Origin: Pseudodesulfovibrio sp. 5S69
Lineage (GTDB): Bacteria; Desulfobacterota; Desulfovibrionia; Desulfovibrionales; Desulfovibrionaceae
Assembly (NCBI RefSeq): GCF_037094465.1
Contig: NZ_CP146609.1
Span: 3,467,501 to 3,531,500, forward strand
Reading direction: 5' to 3'
DNA: 64,000 nucleotides
The number at the start of each line of letters is the position of its first letter. The first letter of the stretch is position 1. The notes under the pieces were generated by a model that ran no database searches, had not been told where the DNA came from, and worked only from the letters and a program-made list of their open reading frames with translations. Of the stretch, positions 17,572 to 25,804 are shown in pieces. Position numbers and translations under genes: made by a program.

Positions 17572-17700
17572 CCGATGGAGATATATCAGGCGCGATCCAA
17601 GCCAGAGGTGCCCCCTCTGGCCCGGCCCCGCCAAGCAGCGTAGCCCGTTAAACCGTCCACCTATAAAACGCTGCTCAGTGGTCCAACAAAGTGGACCCAC
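17572..17700. repeat. Long dispersed repeat, copy R2 (right flank of the transport cassette)
   Basis: This copy matches R1 from GATGGAGATATATCA to CAACAAAG at roughly 80% by eye, in direct orientation, about 7.5 kb away. The internal hairpin is present but imperfect (CCAAGCCAGAGG / CCTCTGGCCCGG). The two copies bracket the outer-membrane protein, ABC transporter, methyltransferase and radical SAM genes. Confidence 0.75.
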
Positions 17701-17785
17701 TTCTCAGATCTGCATTGAACTCTCGCAGACCTACTTCGAGACAGCCTGCACCCGCCACAAGGCCCTCGCCAACTGGACCCTCTAA
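17701..17785 (+). pseudogene. Possible C-terminal remnant of a lost protein
   Basis: The rightward frame ending at 17785 reads SQTYFETACTRHKALANWTL then stops. Its codons prefer G/C in third position, like real genes here, but the frame runs into repeat R2 upstream with no start. I do not recognise the protein. A hairpin lies about 45 bases downstream. It could be the tail of a gene cut by the repeat. Confidence 0.3.
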
Positions 17786-17830
17786 CCACCCCCATCAACC
17801 AACGCGCAAAGCATCCGCCATGCCAAACAA

Positions 17831-17873
17831 AAAATCGACCACGCAAGCTTTCTCAACTTACGTGGCCGATTTT
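17831..17873. terminator. Probable bidirectional terminator hairpin
   Basis: AAAATCGACCACG at 17831-17843 pairs with CGTGGCCGATTTT at 17861-17873 with one mismatch. A- and T-rich ends on both sides allow it to work in either direction. Confidence 0.5.
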
Positions 17874-18004
17874 CTCAAATTGAATGTCAACTTACAGTCA
17901 TTCAGGACAATCTGGCCGCCCATTATGAAGACCCAAAGGCTATGGTTTCGACAAAAGGAACACATAGCGGACATATTCCAACTAGCGCCCTTCGGAAACG
18001 AAAA

Positions 18005-18034
18005 AAGGATTCCAAGTATTAACTTGAAATCCTT
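18005..18034. terminator. Terminator hairpin next to the tRNA-Ala remnant
   Basis: AAGGATTCCAAGT pairs with ACTTGAAATCCTT (one mismatch) around a four-base loop. On the minus strand it is followed by TTTTTT, and on the plus strand by ATTTTT. It lies 10 bases downstream of the CCA end of the tRNA remnant and is probably that tRNA's original terminator. Confidence 0.7.
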
Positions 18035-18044
18035 ATTTTTCTCG

Positions 18045-18089
18045 TGGTGGAGCTGGAGGGAATCGAACCCACGACCTCTTGAATGCCAT
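18045..18089 (-). other. 3'-half of tRNA-Ala(GGC), probable attachment-site duplication
   Basis: The minus strand reads from the anticodon loop ATGGCAT (anticodon GGC, Ala) through the 3' anticodon stem TCAAG, variable loop, T-arm GTGGGTTCGATTCCC and acceptor end CAGCTCCACCA. The T-stem has one T-T mismatch. The 5' half (acceptor, D-arm, CTTGA) is absent: A-rich unrelated sequence begins exactly at the anticodon loop. A break at that point is what tyrosine integrases leave when they insert into tRNA genes. It is not a functional tRNA. Confidence 0.75.
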
Positions 18090-18258
18090 TTTTGTTGGCA
18101 CTCAACCCAATCAACACATCAACCAACTAATTAAACAGGACTTATTTGCCGCCAAGCCTATTCGAAACACGCTGTAGCATGGTGTGCGGAAAGCGCGAAA
18201 TGTCGTCGTTTTCGCATGGCATCGGGAAAAAAACGGACACATAACGGACACGAGACGT

Positions 18259-18313
18259 GTAAAGTCTCCCATCTTAGGGCCAGCTAGTAGTAGAGACTTC
18301 CCGCCGATGGAGA
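18259..18313. repeat. Dispersed repeat, truncated copy R3
   Basis: GTAAAGTC, TCTTAGGG, AGTA, ACT-CC and GATGGAGA match the first ~55 bases of R1 (10040 on) in order and spacing. The copy stops exactly at the left end of the insertion sequence at 18314; the rest of the repeat (TATATCA onward) is not found after the right end. Confidence 0.65.
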
Positions 18314-18323
18314 TGCCCCCGTT

Positions 18324-19164
18324 TTAGGTCCGGGCTTGTGTGAGTTCCCGGCGTCTTTCCAGCCCATCCATTCCGGGCAATTGCCCGGAATGGATGGCGA
18401 ACTCAATGGGCGTCAGGTTGCCTAGGGACGAGTGAGGACGACTCTCATTATAGTCTCGTCGCCACGCCTCGACTTTACGCTGGGCATCCTCCAGAGACAA
18501 GAACCAGTTCACATTGAGGCATTCGTCTCTGAAACGACCGTTGAAAGATTCAATATATCCGTTGTCTGTAGGCTTTCCCGGCCTGGAGAAGTCCAGCTCA
18601 ACGTGGTGTTCATAGGCCCATTTGTCCAAGGCCTTTGACGTGAATTCCGGTCCATTATCGCACTTGATACGAGTTGGCAGTGAACGATCACGGGCTATCT
18701 TTGCCAGCACCTCTGTTACATGCTCACCCGTAATACCCTGGCCGGCTTCAATGGCCAGACTTTCCCGCGTATAGTTGTCGACCACCGTCATCAGCTTGAG
18801 CCTACGGCCATCAAAAAGGGCATCGCTCATGAAATCCATGGACCACACCTCGTCTGGCCGCGTCGCGCTTTCTGTCTTTTCACGATGCATTGCGCTCACG
18901 ATGCGTTTGGGCCGCTTGCTGCGCAGCAACAGTCCCTCCTCCTTATAGATTGTGGTTGATTTCCCAGCCTTCTCGACAGAGTAAAACGTGAATGCGCCGA
19001 TAACCATATCGAACCCTGGTAGCGGCGATTTCACAAATTCTCATGCGGAGCTCGGCCTGATCGTCGCTTTTTCGTCGGTAGGTATACAGCGACCGGGATA
19101 TGAGTGCGATGCGGCATGCACGACGGATGCTCACGTCGTAATCGCCCCGAAGGTCGTCCACCAA
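18324..19164 (-). pseudogene. IS3-family transposase OrfB (rve integrase domain), frameshifted
   Basis: The N-terminal part reads in one frame (MVDDLRGDYDVSIRRACRI to REGWEINHNL, stop at about 18943). The catalytic part reads in another (YKEEGLLLRSKRPKR onward, to 18324). In intact relatives a stretch like KRVYRL joins NH to YKEEG; here about 14 bases appear to be missing near 18950, which breaks the frame. The DDE core itself is still visible: WSMDFMSDAL, IKCDNGPEF and GYIESFNGRFRDEC. The element should be unable to transpose by itself. Confidence 0.8.
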
Positions 19165-19184
19165 CTCCCGGCGACGACCAGGCC

Positions 19185-19451
19185 TCAGAGCTTTTTTGAC
19201 AGCACGTCCTGCAGCATGACCTTGTCGAGACTCAGATCCGCTACCATCTGTTTGAGCTTGCGGTTTTCCTCTTCGAGCATCTTCAGACGGCGAAGCTCAC
19301 TGGTGCCGAGGCCGCCGTACTTCTTTTTCCAGCGATAGAAGGTCTGCTCGCTGATCCCCATTTTGCGGATCACTTCCTTTACGGGAGTCCCGTGCTCGGC
19401 CTGGCGCAAGGCAAAGGCGATTTGTTCTTCAGTGTGCCTTGATTTCTTCAC
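19185..19451 (-). CDS. IS3-family transposase OrfA (HTH_Tnp_1)
   Basis: 88 residues starting MKKSRHTEEQIAFALRQAE. It has the helix-turn-helix VKEVIRKMGISEQTFYRWKKKYGG and a leucine-zipper-like stretch (LRRLKMLEEENRKLKQMV). In IS3 elements OrfA binds the terminal repeats and joins OrfB by a -1 frameshift. OrfA is intact, but its partner is broken. GGAGGA lies upstream of the ATG. Confidence 0.9.
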   Translation of the reverse strand: MKKSRHTEEQIAFALRQAEHGTPVKEVIRKMGISEQTFYRWKKKYGGLGTSELRRLKMLEEENRKLKQMVADLSLDKVMLQDVLSKKL

Positions 19452-19526
19452 GACGAAATCCTCCTACTTTCTGATAGTCGATTTCGCCGTAGAACTCACA
19501 TTGTCGGTGGACCTATTTCACGGGGG

Positions 19527-19712
19527 CAGGTCACCATCAAGGTCAAGGCGAGCGCCACGGTCACGGCTGCCGACTTCAACGACATGCGGAAATTGGCAGA
19601 AGCAGGTGGAGAGAATTTTGTGCTGGGCATGGTTTTGTATGACGACGAGAAAACTTTGCCGTTTGGCACCCAGATATATGCCGTCCCGATATCCAGCCTG
19701 TGGCGTAAATAG
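19527..19712 (+). pseudogene. C-terminal fragment of a DUF4143-type AAA ATPase
   Basis: The rightward frame from the right edge of the IS reads QVTIKVKASATVTAADF and goes on to LPFGTQIYAVPISSLW before TAG at 19710-19712. This is the typical C-terminus of AAA/DUF4143 proteins (VKA...LPFG...VP...LW). Only about 61 codons remain; the ATPase domain is gone. The IS end forms the exact left boundary. Confidence 0.7.
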
Positions 19713-19795
19713 AAACGGCTTACGATTGATCCCGTTTTCACGCAGGGGCCTCAACAGCAGCTCACGGTGAGCCACGCAATAGTCTATGGAGGCCG

Positions 19796-20827
19796 TTAAC
19801 CCCGTCGTGAGACCAGTCTGGCAAAGGCGAAAAGGGCCCACATCGCTCCCGGCACGACGATGCACAACATCAGGAAGAGGACGCTCACTGCCAAGCTGCT
19901 GCTGGCGGCCTCGGCAACAGGCAGCCCGGCCAGCATGTACAGTGAGGCCTGGCCGATTTCCACGAGGCCAAGACCTCCTACGGTCTGGAGGGGTACGATA
20001 CCGACCAGGGTCATGCCGCTGGCAACGGCAATGGCCGCCACCGGACCGACCGCTATACCCAAACTCTGTATCAGGCAGTAGATTACAATGAAATACCATG
20101 CCCAGATGACCACACTCTGCATCAAGAGCGTCGTTCCGGACACCGTCTGCTCTTCATCAAAACGGGCGACAGCTTTTTCAAGCATCTCGGAAAAGGAGCG
20201 CAGAAAGCCCAAACCGGGGAGCAGGGTCAAGAACCGGAACACTTTGTCGGCCAGGGACAAGATCCGCACCGGCGAAAGCAAGAAAAAAGCCACCCCCAGA
20301 ATGCCGGCAACACCGATATACACTTTTAGCCAGGCATACTGGCGCATGGCTACCCATCCGGCACAGAGGATGAAGCTGATGGCCATCACGCGTAAATCCC
20401 ACAGCCTGAACCGCAAAAAAACGCCAAGCGTCCTGTCAAACGGGGCGTACAATTTCATTTTGGCGAGCCAGAAAAAAGCGACTTCCCCCAACCGGAACGG
20501 CAGAATCTTGATCAGTGCCTGACAAAGAAAGGCTACTTCCACCGCCGAGGCATACATAGGGCCGCTTCTGCCCTCTGCATCCGGCAGTAACGTAGCCAGC
20601 CGAAGACCGGACACGCATTGCAGGACCACCATGCAGGCGGCCGCCCCCCCCAACCAGAACCGGTCAACGTGGCTAAGCAGTTGCCTTAAGAGGCCCAGGT
20701 CCGCACTCCATGCCACGACAGCCAACAAGACTACGGAACCCAGCAATGAAAACAACACCATCTTGACCAAGTTGCCATGCTCGGCCCTTCCCTGGGGATC
20801 ATTTTGAATGGCATTGTTTTTCATCAA
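19796..20827 (-). CDS. LPG-synthase-TM / UPF0104 family integral membrane protein
   Basis: 343 residues with about eight hydrophobic segments. The family (lysylphosphatidylglycerol synthase TM region, AglD-like) is indicated by LKILPFRLGEVAFF-type text (here ALIKILPFRLGE) and the C-terminal VGIVPLQTVGGLGLVEIG. Proteins of this type flip or handle lipid-linked precursors in the membrane. It diverges from two GT2 genes acting on polyprenyl-phosphate sugars, a combination often seen in lipid-carrier sugar modification. Function beyond that is not shown. Confidence 0.8.
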   Translation of the reverse strand: MMKNNAIQNDPQGRAEHGNLVKMVLFSLLGSVVLLAVVAWSADLGLLRQLLSHVDRFWLGGAAACMVVLQCVSGLRLATLLPDAEGRSGPMYASAVEVAFLCQALIKILPFRLGEVAFFWLAKMKLYAPFDRTLGVFLRFRLWDLRVMAISFILCAGWVAMRQYAWLKVYIGVAGILGVAFFLLSPVRILSLADKVFRFLTLLPGLGFLRSFSEMLEKAVARFDEEQTVSGTTLLMQSVVIWAWYFIVIYCLIQSLGIAVGPVAAIAVASGMTLVGIVPLQTVGGLGLVEIGQASLYMLAGLPVAEAASSSLAVSVLFLMLCIVVPGAMWALFAFARLVSRRG

Positions 20828-21012
20828 TCATCCTGAGTTTATATACCAACCACCTTATACCATAGACAACATGGGAGGCGATAGCATCGGGCAACGGGCT
20901 GCGCAAGGAGAAAACTCAAAGGCGATGCCTCATGACAATATAATTGGAAACCAACACTTGGGCATTGTAGCATTTCAGGCTGGCCCAATTGTTCTCGTAA
21001 CACACCTTACCC

Positions 21013-21816
21013 ATGGACAGAAAAACCACAAACGCTTACTACACCTTCATGTGCATGACCGATATCTGGCTCGTTATGCCCTGCTTCAATGAGCGCAACC
21101 GGCTTTCCAGGGAAAGTGTCGATCAGTTCCTTGCCTACGCACCGGACGGGCACCTCTGCCTAGTGGATGACGGCAGCAGGGACGGGACACACGAACTCCT
21201 TCTCGATCTGCAGCGCCGCTCTCCGGACACGGTCACGGTACTCCGCCACACCTCGAACAAGGGGAAAGCGGAAGCGGTACGCACAGGTATCCTGCACGGG
21301 GCAAGCAAGTCCGATCATGCCTATGTCGGCTATTGGGACGCTGATCTGGCCACCCCGTTTTCGCAACTGCCCCTTTTTTTTGCAGAAATGGGAAAGACCC
21401 CATGCGGAGAAATCTTCATGGGGTGCCGCCATCAACGATTGGGAACAGCCATAGAACGAAAGTGGACACGCCACTATTCGGGCCGCGTGTTCGCCACAGC
21501 GGCTTCACAGGTCCTCGGCCTCCCCGTGTATGACACCCAATGCGGGGCCAAATTGCTCCTCCGGGAAACGGCAGTACCCCTCTTTCAGGAGCCCTTCCTG
21601 ACCACCTGGGTTTTTGATGTCGAGCTACTGGCGCGTTTCCTTGCCGCCAAAGGACGACAGAAAGCGCTCGACGCCATTAGGGAAATCCCGCTTGAGCGAT
21701 GGACTGACATTGCCGGTTCCAAGGTTTCGCTCAAGGCCTATTTCACAGGGGCAAGAGACTTGATCAATATCGCGCGGGAATATGGTTTCAGACCCGACCC
21801 CCGCCACACTCACTAA
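21013..21816 (+). CDS. Glycosyltransferase family 2, dolichyl-phosphate glucosyltransferase-like
   Basis: 267 residues. The GT-A fold starts WLVMPCFNERNRL, with the nucleotide-sugar DDG (LVDDGSRDGT) and the metal-binding DAD in GYWDADLATPF. It probably transfers a sugar from a UDP-sugar to polyprenyl phosphate. The start is uncertain: ATGs at 21013, 21049 and 21055 all lack a good ribosome site, and 21055 (MTDIWLVMPC) best fits the family. It lies 11 bases upstream of a second GT2 gene. Confidence 0.85.
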   Translation: MDRKTTNAYYTFMCMTDIWLVMPCFNERNRLSRESVDQFLAYAPDGHLCLVDDGSRDGTHELLLDLQRRSPDTVTVLRHTSNKGKAEAVRTGILHGASKSDHAYVGYWDADLATPFSQLPLFFAEMGKTPCGEIFMGCRHQRLGTAIERKWTRHYSGRVFATAASQVLGLPVYDTQCGAKLLLRETAVPLFQEPFLTTWVFDVELLARFLAAKGRQKALDAIREIPLERWTDIAGSKVSLKAYFTGARDLINIAREYGFRPDPRHTH

Positions 21817-21827
21817 AGGTTGAACGC

Positions 21828-22580
21828 ATGCTGAACGGCAAGAAGGTAGTCCTGGTCATGCCCGCCTACAACGCGGCCAAGACCCTTCAAAAGACCTATG
21901 AAGCCATCCCCAAAGGCTTTGTGGATGACGTGCTCTTGGTGGATGACAAAAGCCAGGACAATACGGTTGAACTGGCCCAATGCTTGGGCATCAAGACCTA
22001 TGTCCATGCCCAAAACAGGGGCTACGGTGGCAACCAGAAGACCTGCTACGCCAAGGCGCTGGAACTGGGCGCGGATATCGTGGTCATGCTCCATCCCGAC
22101 TACCAATACACGCCCAAGCTTATCCCGGCCATGGTCTCGCCCATTGCCGAGGGCGTGAACGACTGCATGCTCGGCTCCCGCATCCTCGGCAAAGGAGCGC
22201 TCAGGGGCGGCATGCCCATATACAAATACGTGGCCAACCGATTCCTGACCCTGATCCAGAATCTGCTGATCAACGAAAAACTTTCCGAGTACCACACCGG
22301 CTACCGCGCCTTTTCCCGCGAAGTGCTGGAACGGCTACCGCTGGAACAGAACAGCGACGATTTCATTTTCGACAACCAGATGCTCTGCCAGATCGTCTAC
22401 GCCGGATTCCACATCGGGGAAGTCACCTGTCCCACCAAGTATGAAAAGGAATCCTCTTCGATCAGTTTCCTGCGTTCCTGCAAATACGGCATAGGTGTGC
22501 TCCGGTGCTCAATGGGAACCTTTCTGCACCGCCATGGCATGAGGAAGTCGCCTCTGCTGGAACCACTGGACAAGGCCTGA
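21828..22580 (+). CDS. Glycosyltransferase family 2, DPM1/DPG-synthase-like
   Basis: 250 residues. The GT-A motifs are VMPAYNAAKTL, LLVDDKSQDNT, and the catalytic region VVMLHPDYQYTP; then GSRILGKGALRGGMP and HTGYRAFSR, typical of polyprenyl-phosphate mannosyl/glucosyl transferases without C-terminal membrane anchors. AAAGGTTG lies eight bases before the ATG. Probably acts with the GT2 before it and the divergent UPF0104 protein. Confidence 0.88.
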   Translation: MLNGKKVVLVMPAYNAAKTLQKTYEAIPKGFVDDVLLVDDKSQDNTVELAQCLGIKTYVHAQNRGYGGNQKTCYAKALELGADIVVMLHPDYQYTPKLIPAMVSPIAEGVNDCMLGSRILGKGALRGGMPIYKYVANRFLTLIQNLLINEKLSEYHTGYRAFSREVLERLPLEQNSDDFIFDNQMLCQIVYAGFHIGEVTCPTKYEKESSSISFLRSCKYGIGVLRCSMGTFLHRHGMRKSPLLEPLDKA

Positions 22581-22768
22581 ATGTCGATCCCACTTTGGCT
22601 GAAGCGAGGCTTCAATACTCCAACACAAAACGTTGTTAGACCACTAAAGACAAGGTTAAAGAGGTCCTCACGGGAGTGAGTCTGGGAGTCTATAGAATTT
22701 CGCGCAGCCAGTAGGCCTATATCTCTTTATTGAATCGTTTAAGTATTGAGTCGATTGCTAAGACAAAG

Positions 22769-23884
22769 TTAGCCTTTAGAGACTCGGGATATTGCAGCCA
22801 TGAAGGCTCCCTTGAAGTGATCCCTGCCAAACCGGCTTGCCTGCGCAGAAATGGTAATAGGATCAAAGGTCAGGTCCGCTTCAAAGCGAAGAATGGCCTT
22901 TGCCAGGGATTCCGGGGTGTCCTGATTAAAGAATAGTCCATTTTTGTCTGTTATATAGTCGAGGGCTCCGCCTCTTGCATAGGCAATGACGGGCCTGCCA
23001 GCAGCCATGGTCTCGATGGGGACGATCCCGAAATCTTCTTCTCCGGGGAAGAGCAAGGCTTGGCAACCTGCATACAGTCTTGCCAATTCTTCACGCTCAA
23101 CCTCGCCACGGAATTCCACCTTGGGCCCAGCCATCGATTTGAGGGCTTTCATTTCCTCCCCTTGGCCCACGACAACCAGCCGTTTGCCCAATTGTTCACA
23201 GGCCTTGATGGCCAAATCAGCACGTTTGTAGCGTACCAGTCTGCCCGCGAATAGATAATAATCGCCCGGTTCTTCGTTGATGAACGTTTTGAAATATTCC
23301 GTGTCAACCGGAGGGGGAATCACCTCGGCCTCGCATCCCCACCACCGTTTTATCCTGGCTGCCACCGCCGAGGAGTTCGCTACGATGGCATCCGCCCTTT
23401 TTGCCGAAAGGACGTCCCATAGGCGTAGATAGTGAAAGATAGGGATCATAAACAGTCTGATCAGAGGATTTGCCTCTGCCAGATAAGCATCCTTATGGTC
23501 CCAAAGATATCGCATTGGGGTGTGACAGTAGCAGATGTGTTTTGTCGTAGCCGGTGCGATAATCCCTTTTGCGGGGCCGGACTCCGAGGAAATGACCAAG
23601 TCGTACTCCGAGAGATCTACCTGTTCCAAGGCCAAGGGCATCAAAGGGAGATAATGTTTATAGAACCGTTTGCTGAAGGGCATCCGGTTGATAAACGTGG
23701 TCTTGATAGTGTGCTGTTCAAGGGTATGTGACAACTTGGTCGGGTCCACGCAATGAGTAAAAATATCTGCCTGAGGAAACAACTCACACAAAGCTTCGAT
23801 GACCCGTTCACCACCCCCATTACGGTTGACCAACCAGTAGTGAACCAGAGCTACTTTAGCGGTATGTTGAGAAACAGTGGTCAT
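22769..23884 (-). CDS. Glycosyltransferase family 4 (WbaZ/mannosyltransferase-like)
   Basis: 371 residues from the ATG at 23884 (MTTVSQHTAK), preferred over an upstream in-frame ATG because AAAGGAG lies 11 bases before it. N-terminal VHYWLVNRNGGGERVIEALCELFP and SSESGPAKG...CYCHTPMRYLWD are typical of the GT4 mannosyltransferase group that includes WbaZ. The C-terminal donor site has FPGEEDFGIVPIETMAAGRPVIAY, with the usual E-x7-E. It stands alone on the minus strand. The 188-base gap to its right (downstream side 22581-22768) holds nothing I recognise. Confidence 0.9.
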   Translation of the reverse strand: MTTVSQHTAKVALVHYWLVNRNGGGERVIEALCELFPQADIFTHCVDPTKLSHTLEQHTIKTTFINRMPFSKRFYKHYLPLMPLALEQVDLSEYDLVISSESGPAKGIIAPATTKHICYCHTPMRYLWDHKDAYLAEANPLIRLFMIPIFHYLRLWDVLSAKRADAIVANSSAVAARIKRWWGCEAEVIPPPVDTEYFKTFINEEPGDYYLFAGRLVRYKRADLAIKACEQLGKRLVVVGQGEEMKALKSMAGPKVEFRGEVEREELARLYAGCQALLFPGEEDFGIVPIETMAAGRPVIAYARGGALDYITDKNGLFFNQDTPESLAKAILRFEADLTFDPITISAQASRFGRDHFKGAFMAAISRVSKG

Positions 23885-24121
23885 CTGACAGAGTCTCCTT
23901 TTGTGATCATCATTGTATCCACGATAGAGAGATTGTCTTGGATACGCGTTATCCACATGATGTCGTCGAGCAGGACGAACCGGTCGTTTTCAAAAATCAT
24001 CTTTAATCTACACATTAAGGGACTCTAAAAACAATTGCTCTTGAAAATATACCCTGTTGAAGCCCTGCATATCCAGTTCCGAATCAATGTGATTTTTACG
24101 ACAAAAAACGACGACGAAACA

Positions 24122-25804
24122 TCAATTGATAAAAAAGTAATCCGACACGCTGTACTCCGGCTCTGGCCCGTGGGCGACCGCGACGCCGCCCCCACCCTCC
24201 GGAGCAAGTGGTGCGATCCTCTCTCCCCCCTCAAGCACCGCATACGCCCGCACCATTACGGTCCCTTCAGGCAGCCAGGCCGTGGGGAGAAAGAGTTCCC
24301 AATACTCCTCACGGGTCGTGGAAACGCCAACGATCCTGTTGCCGACAACGATTAGCACAGGCACCCCGGATTGATCACGAGTCACGACACCCTGCAACAG
24401 CAAGCCCTTCACCTGGCCCTGCGCACCAATCATCTTCTCCACCACAGAGAAGGCACCACCCGCTTTATCTTCCTTGTCGTACTCGTCAAACCGCTTGATA
24501 TCCCGGTAAAGGGAAAGCCGATCAGCCAACAGCATGGGCAGTTGTTTGAACAGGTAGGCCGTATCCGGAAAAATCGGGGCCAGATCACTATCGCTGGTCA
24601 GACTGAACAGCGCCTTGCGGGCCTTGGCAAACCGGGGTTCACGATTGCGAATCACAATAAAGGACAGGAGCGTGGACAGGAGAAACACTCCGGCGCAAAA
24701 GACCAGGAAATTCCGCCCAAGGATCAACCGATGGGTTGTTTTGTCCCTTTTCCAGGCCAACAGGAATAGCACGAACAAGGCCATCCAATAAGGTGTGGCG
24801 TAGGAGGCATAACGGCTCTCCAAGGCCTGGGCCAGGCCAAAGCCACTTCTTGCAAGGGCGGTAACTCCGGCGGAAAACAGCGTGAAGAGCATGACACAGG
24901 ACCAGGGCATGGCCGCCCGCCACTGATCGCGATCATCGCAGCGCAACAGATCCCACAACAGCCGACCCAGCAGGCAAAGGGAGCAGGCTCCGATCGCCAC
25001 CGCCAACGGCATCAGATTTTTGTCGCTGGACACGGCGCTGCCGAGATAGGCCATGAAATACCCGGCCATCCGGAAAGGCGCGGCCAGATCACCGGACAGG
25101 GACGGATGCTGGGGGGGGAATTGGAAGGAATAAAAATACAGGAACCAGACTAGGGCCGTAAGACCGCCCCATATGGACAATGTCCTAACGACATTACCCG
25201 ATTTGCGGGCCTGCATATAAAGAAGCGGTGCCAGACAGAACCAGTAGAACAAGCCGTTGGCAAAACTGAAGGAGGGCAAAATGCCGACAACGGCGAGCGC
25301 CGACAGACGCAACAGTGACGGAGGGCCTCCGGCAGCGATAAGCACTCCCAGCCAGATACCCAACGGCAGGATCAGGACGGAACTGTTGGCCCCGAAGGTG
25401 AAGGCCTCCCATTGCAAAAGCGAGAAGCTCAGCATAGAAAAAATCAAGGCGACAAAGGGCGTAATCCGTTGTCGAAAAGTCCGGCCGTACAAAACGACCG
25501 CTGCCCAGAAAGAGCCTGCGGCCAACAGAAAATTCACTCCGTACTCGGCAAACCGGTTCAGCTTGAAAAGCGGCATAAGCAGCAGCCCGAACACGCGCGC
25601 AGCCATGTTGCGCTGCTCATTCTGCTGAGCGGCCAGATCGGCTAAGCCGAACGTCCCCGCCTTGATCTTGTGCAGCAGCTCCCCCCAGATCACCCACTCA
25701 TCCCATTGCAGCACGTCCACTGCATACACGGCCACCACGGCAATCAGCAGTAGCGGCGGGACGATCCAGGCCCAGACTGGGCATTTTTCAGGGACCAATC
25801 GCAT
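24122..25804 (-). CDS. Large multi-pass membrane protein, possibly GT-C-type
   Basis: 560 residues with about ten hydrophobic segments in the first 400 and a soluble C-terminal tail of roughly 150. The N-terminal loop has DVLQWDEWVIWGELLHKIKAG, and an acidic first loop of this kind (here DEW) is typical of GT-C transferases that use lipid-linked donors. I recognise no named family. It shares a TAATG junction with the deacetylase gene before it, so the two are co-translated and probably act on the same glycan. Confidence 0.65.
   Translation of the reverse strand: MRLVPEKCPVWAWIVPPLLLIAVVAVYAVDVLQWDEWVIWGELLHKIKAGTFGLADLAAQQNEQRNMAARVFGLLLMPLFKLNRFAEYGVNFLLAAGSFWAAVVLYGRTFRQRITPFVALIFSMLSFSLLQWEAFTFGANSSVLILPLGIWLGVLIAAGGPPSLLRLSALAVVGILPSFSFANGLFYWFCLAPLLYMQARKSGNVVRTLSIWGGLTALVWFLYFYSFQFPPQHPSLSGDLAAPFRMAGYFMAYLGSAVSSDKNLMPLAVAIGACSLCLLGRLLWDLLRCDDRDQWRAAMPWSCVMLFTLFSAGVTALARSGFGLAQALESRYASYATPYWMALFVLFLLAWKRDKTTHRLILGRNFLVFCAGVFLLSTLLSFIVIRNREPRFAKARKALFSLTSDSDLAPIFPDTAYLFKQLPMLLADRLSLYRDIKRFDEYDKEDKAGGAFSVVEKMIGAQGQVKGLLLQGVVTRDQSGVPVLIVVGNRIVGVSTTREEYWELFLPTAWLPEGTVMVRAYAVLEGGERIAPLAPEGGGGVAVAHGPEPEYSVSDYFFIN

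Larger units (their letters stand above)
18314..19528 (-). mobile_element. IS3-family insertion sequence (IS407-like), degenerate
   Basis: A 1,215-bp element with imperfect terminal inverted repeats: TGCCCCCGTTTTAGGTCC at the left end and, read inwards from the right, TGCCCCCGTGAAATAGGTCC. It has the two-frame transposase layout, orfA then orfB, on the minus strand. No target duplication can be seen: the left flank is repeat R3 and the right flank is the tail of a DUF4143-type gene. That suggests a deletion next to the element or recombination between copies. Confidence 0.85.

Noticed and set aside
17691..18134. Rightward 147-codon frame ending with WWSWRESNPRPLECH-type text
   Set aside because: That text is the well known false translation of the opposite strand of a tRNA 3' half.
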